Shown one piece after another: positions 59,950 to 64,000 of a DNA stretch of 64,000 nt (position 1 is its first letter; the number at the start of each line of letters is the position of its first letter). The notes below the pieces were generated by a model. The model was not told the origin of the DNA. It did no database searches and saw only the letters and a program-made list of their open reading frames with translations. The DNA is taken from positions 34,442,639-34,506,638 of the forward strand of contig ML682005.1 of NCBI GenBank assembly GCA_007922195.1, in the 5' to 3' direction. The stretch comes from Podocnemis expansa. Lineage: Eukaryota; Chordata; Testudines; Podocnemididae. A program made the translations under genes and the position numbers.

Positions 59950-60807
59950 CATTGATTGATAAGGAGACTGCAGCGTAAGACATGCCCTATATCTCGTAAG
60001 CCTAGAAAAATTGGAGGACTGCATGAAAAGAAATCTGATGAGGTTGAACAAGGACAAGTAGAAAGTCCTGCACTCAGGACAAAAGAACTCCATGCACTAC
60101 TAAGGACTAGAAACAGACTGGCTAGTCCTCAGTTCTAAAGAAAAGGTCCTGAGGATTACAGCGGACAATAAGTTGGATGTGAATCAACAGTGTGCCCTTA
60201 TTGCCCAAAAGGCTAACAGCATATTGGGCTGCATTAATAGGAGCATTCCCAGAAGATTGAGAGACATGAATATTCCTCTCTATTCAGCACTGGTGAAGCC
60301 ACATTTGAGAGTTCTGTAGCCAATTTTGGGCCTCACACTACAGGAAGAATGTGTACATATTGGAATAAATTCAGCAGTCAGAAACAAAAATTATTAGGAG
60401 GATGGAGCACCAGATTTATGAGCAGAGACTGAGGGAGCTGGGTTTGTTTAGTCTCGAGAAGAAAAGAATGAGGGGAGATTTGGTAGTATCTTTCTAGTAC
60501 TTGAAGGGGGGGGTCCACAAAGGGTGGAGGTAGTCTGTTTTCAGTGGTGGCAAATGACAGAACAAAGCGTAATGCTCTCAAGTTCCATTGGAGAGATACA
60601 GGTTGGAAGTTAAGAAATGCTTTTTCACTAGGAAGGTGGTGAACCATGGAAATGGGTCACCTAGGGAGGTGGTGGAATTTCCATTCTTAGAGGTTTTTTA
60701 AGGCCCAGCTTGACAAAGCTCTGGCTGGGATGTTTAGTTGGGGTTAATCCTGCTTTGAACAGCAGGTTAGGCTGAATGACCTCCTGAACTTCTATGATTT
60801 TATGACT
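59950..60807 (+). mobile_element. CR1 LINE, 3' part
   Basis: The sequence follows the CR1 3' region almost without gaps: 'ttgaacaaggacaagtagaa' + 'agtcctgcactcaggac', 'cagtgtgcccttattgccca', 'atattgggctgcattaatag', 'tattcagcactggtgaagcc', 'gagactgagggagctgggtt', 'cactaggaaggtggtgaacc' and the end 'gctgaatgacctcctgaact' + 'tctatgattttatga'. It is 5'-truncated and without coding potential. It is the youngest-looking CR1 of the window. Confidence 0.85.
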
Positions 60808-62089
60808 CAAAGAAGACCCAAAACTTACTGAAGTTGCTAGTTGGATTGTCACTTGCATATAAATAATAATTAACCAATTTGTTATTCATTTTTAAAAGAT
60901 AAGTAAATCATATCATCTAGTCACAACATGTAGAAACAGTAGGTTGCTAATGATAAATAAGGAAACCATTCCACTTTACTCATTAAATCATAAACTAAAA
61001 ATAACCATTTCATTATGTCTTGACTGAAAAACTGCAAAGAAATAAGACTACATTCTAGCAAGCAGCTGGTAAAAAAAACCTCAAAGTAACTCTTAAATGC
61101 AAATACACTCAGTATACTAAACAGGTTCACAATATGCAAAGAGCTATCATTTAACACTTTTGAAAATAATGGAGTGAGATTACTCTTAAAATGATTTCCA
61201 AGATATATAACCTGTTCTACATATTCCAAAGGTAATATCATAGTGTAAAATCACAGAATTTGCACAACTCAGTAAAGAATAGTAGAATTATTTTAAGGCA
61301 TTTCATGTAGTTGTCACTTGGCATTTGAGGATACAAAGAAAATACTGTGAAACAGTAGGCTACTCTTCACTGAAGGCAGCGAAATCACCATTGTTAAACT
61401 GACCTTCCTGACCAACTGAGCAGGTCTGTGAAGACCCACTCAGTCCATCAGGAAGCTGATCTGTTAAGACCCACCCAGCAACTGGAGTAGTGCTGTGTTG
61501 AAGGGAATCCACTCCCTTTGATTCAGCACAATGCATGTGCTGGGTGTAGTGCAGCCAAACTGATATACACAACTTATTTTAATAACGTGTGTATATCTCA
61601 GTTCAACTGCTGCTGAAAACAGTGGGCAGTCTAGAAGTGCCCAATATCCTGTAAAACTGACAAAAACTTCAGATATAGTATAAAAGCCCTGAAAAGAACA
61701 TCTTTGTTTTGTGAATTGAACAAGTAAAGGGACTATACTATAAGAAAAGGAAAAATGAAGTAACCATCCACCCACTAAATTAAAAATAATGTCATTTCAA
61801 TCTAAATTCCAACTGTTCTTGGTGTGGGATGTTTTAAAAGGAATTTGTTTTATGGTTCTTTTCAGTTGTATAATTATGCTTCAGCTCCAAGAAATATCCC
61901 TACGCGTGAGTTTATGGGGACATGAGAGCTTCAAATTGAAAGTATGCTCTGTTTTTACTAAGCATTCTTCTACAGTATCGATGGAACTACTTGAAGCAAT
62001 CTCAGAACCATTGAGGGATGCCTTTAAGAATTCATTGAGGTACCAGAAAACTCAAGAAGGACAAATAAAAGATTAAAACAAATGATTAA

Positions 62090-62660
62090 TTTGTAAGCAG
62101 ATAGAGGTTAATAAGAGCTATACGAAATAGCCAGCATGGTTTTGTCAAGCACTAATCATGCAAAAGTGATCTAACTTTCTTCTTTGATAGGATCATTTGC
62201 CTTTTGGATGGTTGGAAAAGCAGCAGGTTTAACATCTTGATTTTAAGAAAACTTTTGACACAGCCCAACACACTGTCATTGAGGGTGGGGCACGGTTAAT
62301 ATTCTGGAGTACCTTAAAGGAAGAGTCTCATGTAAGACACAGGCCTGGCTCTACTCACCACTGGTGAGACTTTCACTGGAGTTTTGTATCCAGTTCTGGA
62401 TAGCACACCGTAGGAAACATATGCTAACTAGAAAGAGTCAAGAGGAATGCAGTAAAAATTATAAAAAACTTAAATATGACCTTTTAGGGAAGATTAAAAA
62501 ACCTGGGCATATTAAATCTTGAGAAAAACAGACTGAGGAAAGACCTGATAACAGTCTTCTAATATCGTAAGCCCTTCTATAAAGAGGCCTGTGATCAATT
62601 GCTCCTTCCAGGCAGGCCCAGTGGACGTAGCTTACTAAAGGGAGGAGACATATGTGCAAA
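62090..62660 (+). mobile_element. Older CR1 LINE fragment
   Basis: Blocks 'tagccagcatggttttgtca', 'ttttaagaaaacttttgaca', 'tcaccactggtgagactttc' + 'actggagttttgtatccagt' and 'cttgagaaaaacagactgag' + 'gaaagacctgataac' occur in CR1 order but with many changes and deletions. Confidence 0.65.
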
Positions 62661-62887
62661 ACTTTCATATGGCCATCTTAATTTAGTCTCTCTTATTTGG
62701 GTGTTTGCGGTGCCATTGAACTGTGAGTATAAGGTTTTTCTTTGTAATATGGACACATAACAAATGTATGCAGCAAGTCCAGTGGAAATTAAAATGATTT
62801 GATATGTTATGTGATAAATTAAGCTTCATTAGCAGTAACAGTGCCAATTGTTTGTGAATTACATATATGAAACAGTTTTGATAAAAT

Positions 62888-63120
62888 GGGCTTGTCCAAC
62901 CTACAGGCCAAGAGCCAGAATATGGCCCACTACTGGCTGGAATCCAGCCCAAGGGGTGCCTGGTAGCTGAGGCCTTTTCAGATCTCCCACCCTGTGCATG
63001 ATTAGACACATGGCCCAGGGCAGGAGCAGCCTAGCCAGGGCATGAGCCTGGCTGCCCCTTTCAGCTCCTCCAGGTAGGTGGGGTGGGGAACTAGGAAAGG
63101 GTAAAAGGGCTGGGCAGCAG
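62888..63120. mobile_element. hAT-like element, left part
   Basis: 'gggcttgtccaacctacagg' + 'ccaagagccagaatatggcc' + 'cactactggctgg' has the look of hAT repeats whose copies read 'ggcccgc' and 'atgtggccc'. The right end could not be found; the G-rich and C-rich sequence that follows may belong to it. Confidence 0.45.
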
Positions 63121-63950
63121 ATGAGATGCAGGGCAGGGTTCATAAATGCTGGGGCCTTGAGGGGGGTAGGCAAAGTTGGGGCCTGGGAAGGCAGTGGGGC
63201 TTGGGGTGGCCGCAGGAGTCAGGGATGTTGGTGAGGCTTAATGATGGGGACTGGGGGAGCAGCAAGGCAATAGGACCATGGGGGGAAGCTGTAGTGAGGT
63301 ATGGAGTCCCAGGGCGGTGAGGCCATGGGAGCCTGAGATGGTGGTGAGGCCCAGTGGGGCAGCAGCAGGGCTTGGCAAGAGGGGGGACAGCATGGTGGTG
63401 GTGAGGCTGTAGGGCCCAGGATGGCGTTGGGGACCTGGGTCAGTGGCGAGGCCCAACAGGGTGCCAGAACAATAGTGGTGAGGCTGCAGAGAGGGCTGGA
63501 ATGGTGGCAGGGAAGTAGCAAGGATGCAGAGGATGCCTGAGGTGGGGCATCAGGACAAGGAACCACAGATGGTGAGGGAGCAGAGGGAGTAACAGGGTCT
63601 CACCACCCACCATCAGTGCTCCCCATGCTCTTCTACCACACCCCTGCCTTGCCATGCACCCCTGCCATCTCACCCCATCCCCAGTTCCTGCCCTACCTGC
63701 CCTGCTATTCCATGCTCCCCTTCCTCCCTTCCCTTTGCCACTCCTGTCCTACCACACTCTGCTGCCCCCCCATCACTCCCAACTCTCCACCATCCCTGCC
63801 TTGTCCTATCCTGCCATGCTCCCTCGCTACCTCACCGTTACCTTTCCTTGCTCCCCCTACCCCAGCCCTACTCCATGAACTCCCATCCTGGCTTGCTCCA
63901 CATGCTTTCCCCTGCCTCCCTGCTACCTGTACACGTTGACACTTCCTGGG
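63120..63950. repeat. G-rich then C-rich low-complexity region
   Basis: 63120-63590 is strongly G-rich on the plus strand with diverged units such as 'ggtgaggcccagtggggcag' and 'tggtggtgaggctgtagggc'. 63600-63945 is C-rich with units like 'ccctgccatctcaccccatc' and 'tgccatgctccctcgctacc'. Many overlapping frames are explained by this bias. A run GGGGGGGGAGGGGG lies at about 63949-63962. Confidence 0.65.
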
Positions 63951-64000
63951 GGGGGAGGGGGTCACAAAACATGGTTTAATTAACAAGTGAAAAGTTGTTG

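Larger units (their letters stand above)
53865..64000 (-). other. NETO1: NETO1 intron, 5' part beyond the window
   Basis: No CUB1 exon could be found on the minus strand up to 64000; the characteristic FDHIEVRDGPFG stretch is absent. The region holds the hAT elements at 54221-54408 and 62888 onward, an old LINE trace (56865-56945), CR1 copies (59950-60807, 62090-62660) and G-rich/C-rich sequence at 63.0-63.95 kb. Stretches 54.7-56.8, 57.0-59.9 and 60.8-62.0 kb show nothing recognisable apart from a trace of the 'ggccaaatcctgtgag' repeat at 58233-58290. Confidence 0.7.

Noticed and set aside
53865..64000. Search for the CUB1 exons of NETO1
   Set aside because: No minus-strand segment with the CUB1 hallmarks could be found; they are assumed to be upstream of the window.
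1..64000. tRNA, rRNA, CRISPR arrays or bacterial-type gene clusters
   Set aside because: No cloverleaf with box A/B, no regularly spaced direct repeats with unique spacers, and no operon-like open frames; the spliced gene and repeats show vertebrate nuclear DNA.

Overview
The window is vertebrate nuclear DNA, A+T-rich and dense in repeats, and holds one recognisable protein-coding gene. This is the 3' half of NETO1 (neuropilin and tolloid-like 1), on the minus strand, with six coding exons between about 53.86 kb and 23.41 kb. NETO1 is the neuronal auxiliary subunit of kainate receptors and also associates with NMDA receptors. The recovered exons give about 377 residues in one continuous reading frame: the CUB1-CUB2 linker, CUB2, an LDL-receptor class A domain, the transmembrane helix and the cytoplasmic tail. 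Signal-peptide and CUB1 exons were not found and should lie beyond position 64000.

The organism is most likely a turtle, with a crocodilian as second choice. The reasons are the CR1 LINE 3' ends (59.95-60.81 kb and others), a Penelope-like element with a GIY-YIG endonuclease remnant (5.3-6.4 kb), a Mariner-sized MITE of the GGTGACCAGAT type (29.9 kb), several hAT-like elements with 8-bp duplications, and a family of elements with GGCTATGTCTACAC-type ends. This rests on remembered reptilian repeat sequences, not on a search.

Layout: 1-23.4 kb is sequence downstream of NETO1 (3' UTR, then intergenic). It holds a Penelope 3' end, five TIR elements rich in short palindromes, a LINE reverse-transcriptase fossil and small foldback elements. 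23.41-25.19 kb holds the two last NETO1 coding exons, separated by a 1.16-kb intron with a (GAAA)n microsatellite and a 10-N gap. 28.00-28.12 kb is the LDLa exon, 43.30-43.53 kb and 53.59-53.71 kb the two CUB2 exons, and 53.82-53.86 kb a 42-nt exon. The introns carry hAT elements, GC-rich non-autonomous elements, CR1 fragments and CORE-SINE-like fragments.

Two observations stand out. First, the penultimate NETO1 exon can end in two ways. Splicing to the 61-nt terminal exon gives a PDZ-binding TTRV tail. Reading through the donor gives a six-residue SVSIDF tail that resembles the end of the paralogue NETO2. Second, seven elements share outer ends and putative 3-bp duplications, but each carries a different repeated inner palindrome (GTTCGAAC, GTTTCGAAAC, TTTCGAAA, AAGTCGACTT or AATTTAAATT-like). 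No bacterial-style system, CRISPR array, tRNA or rRNA was seen.
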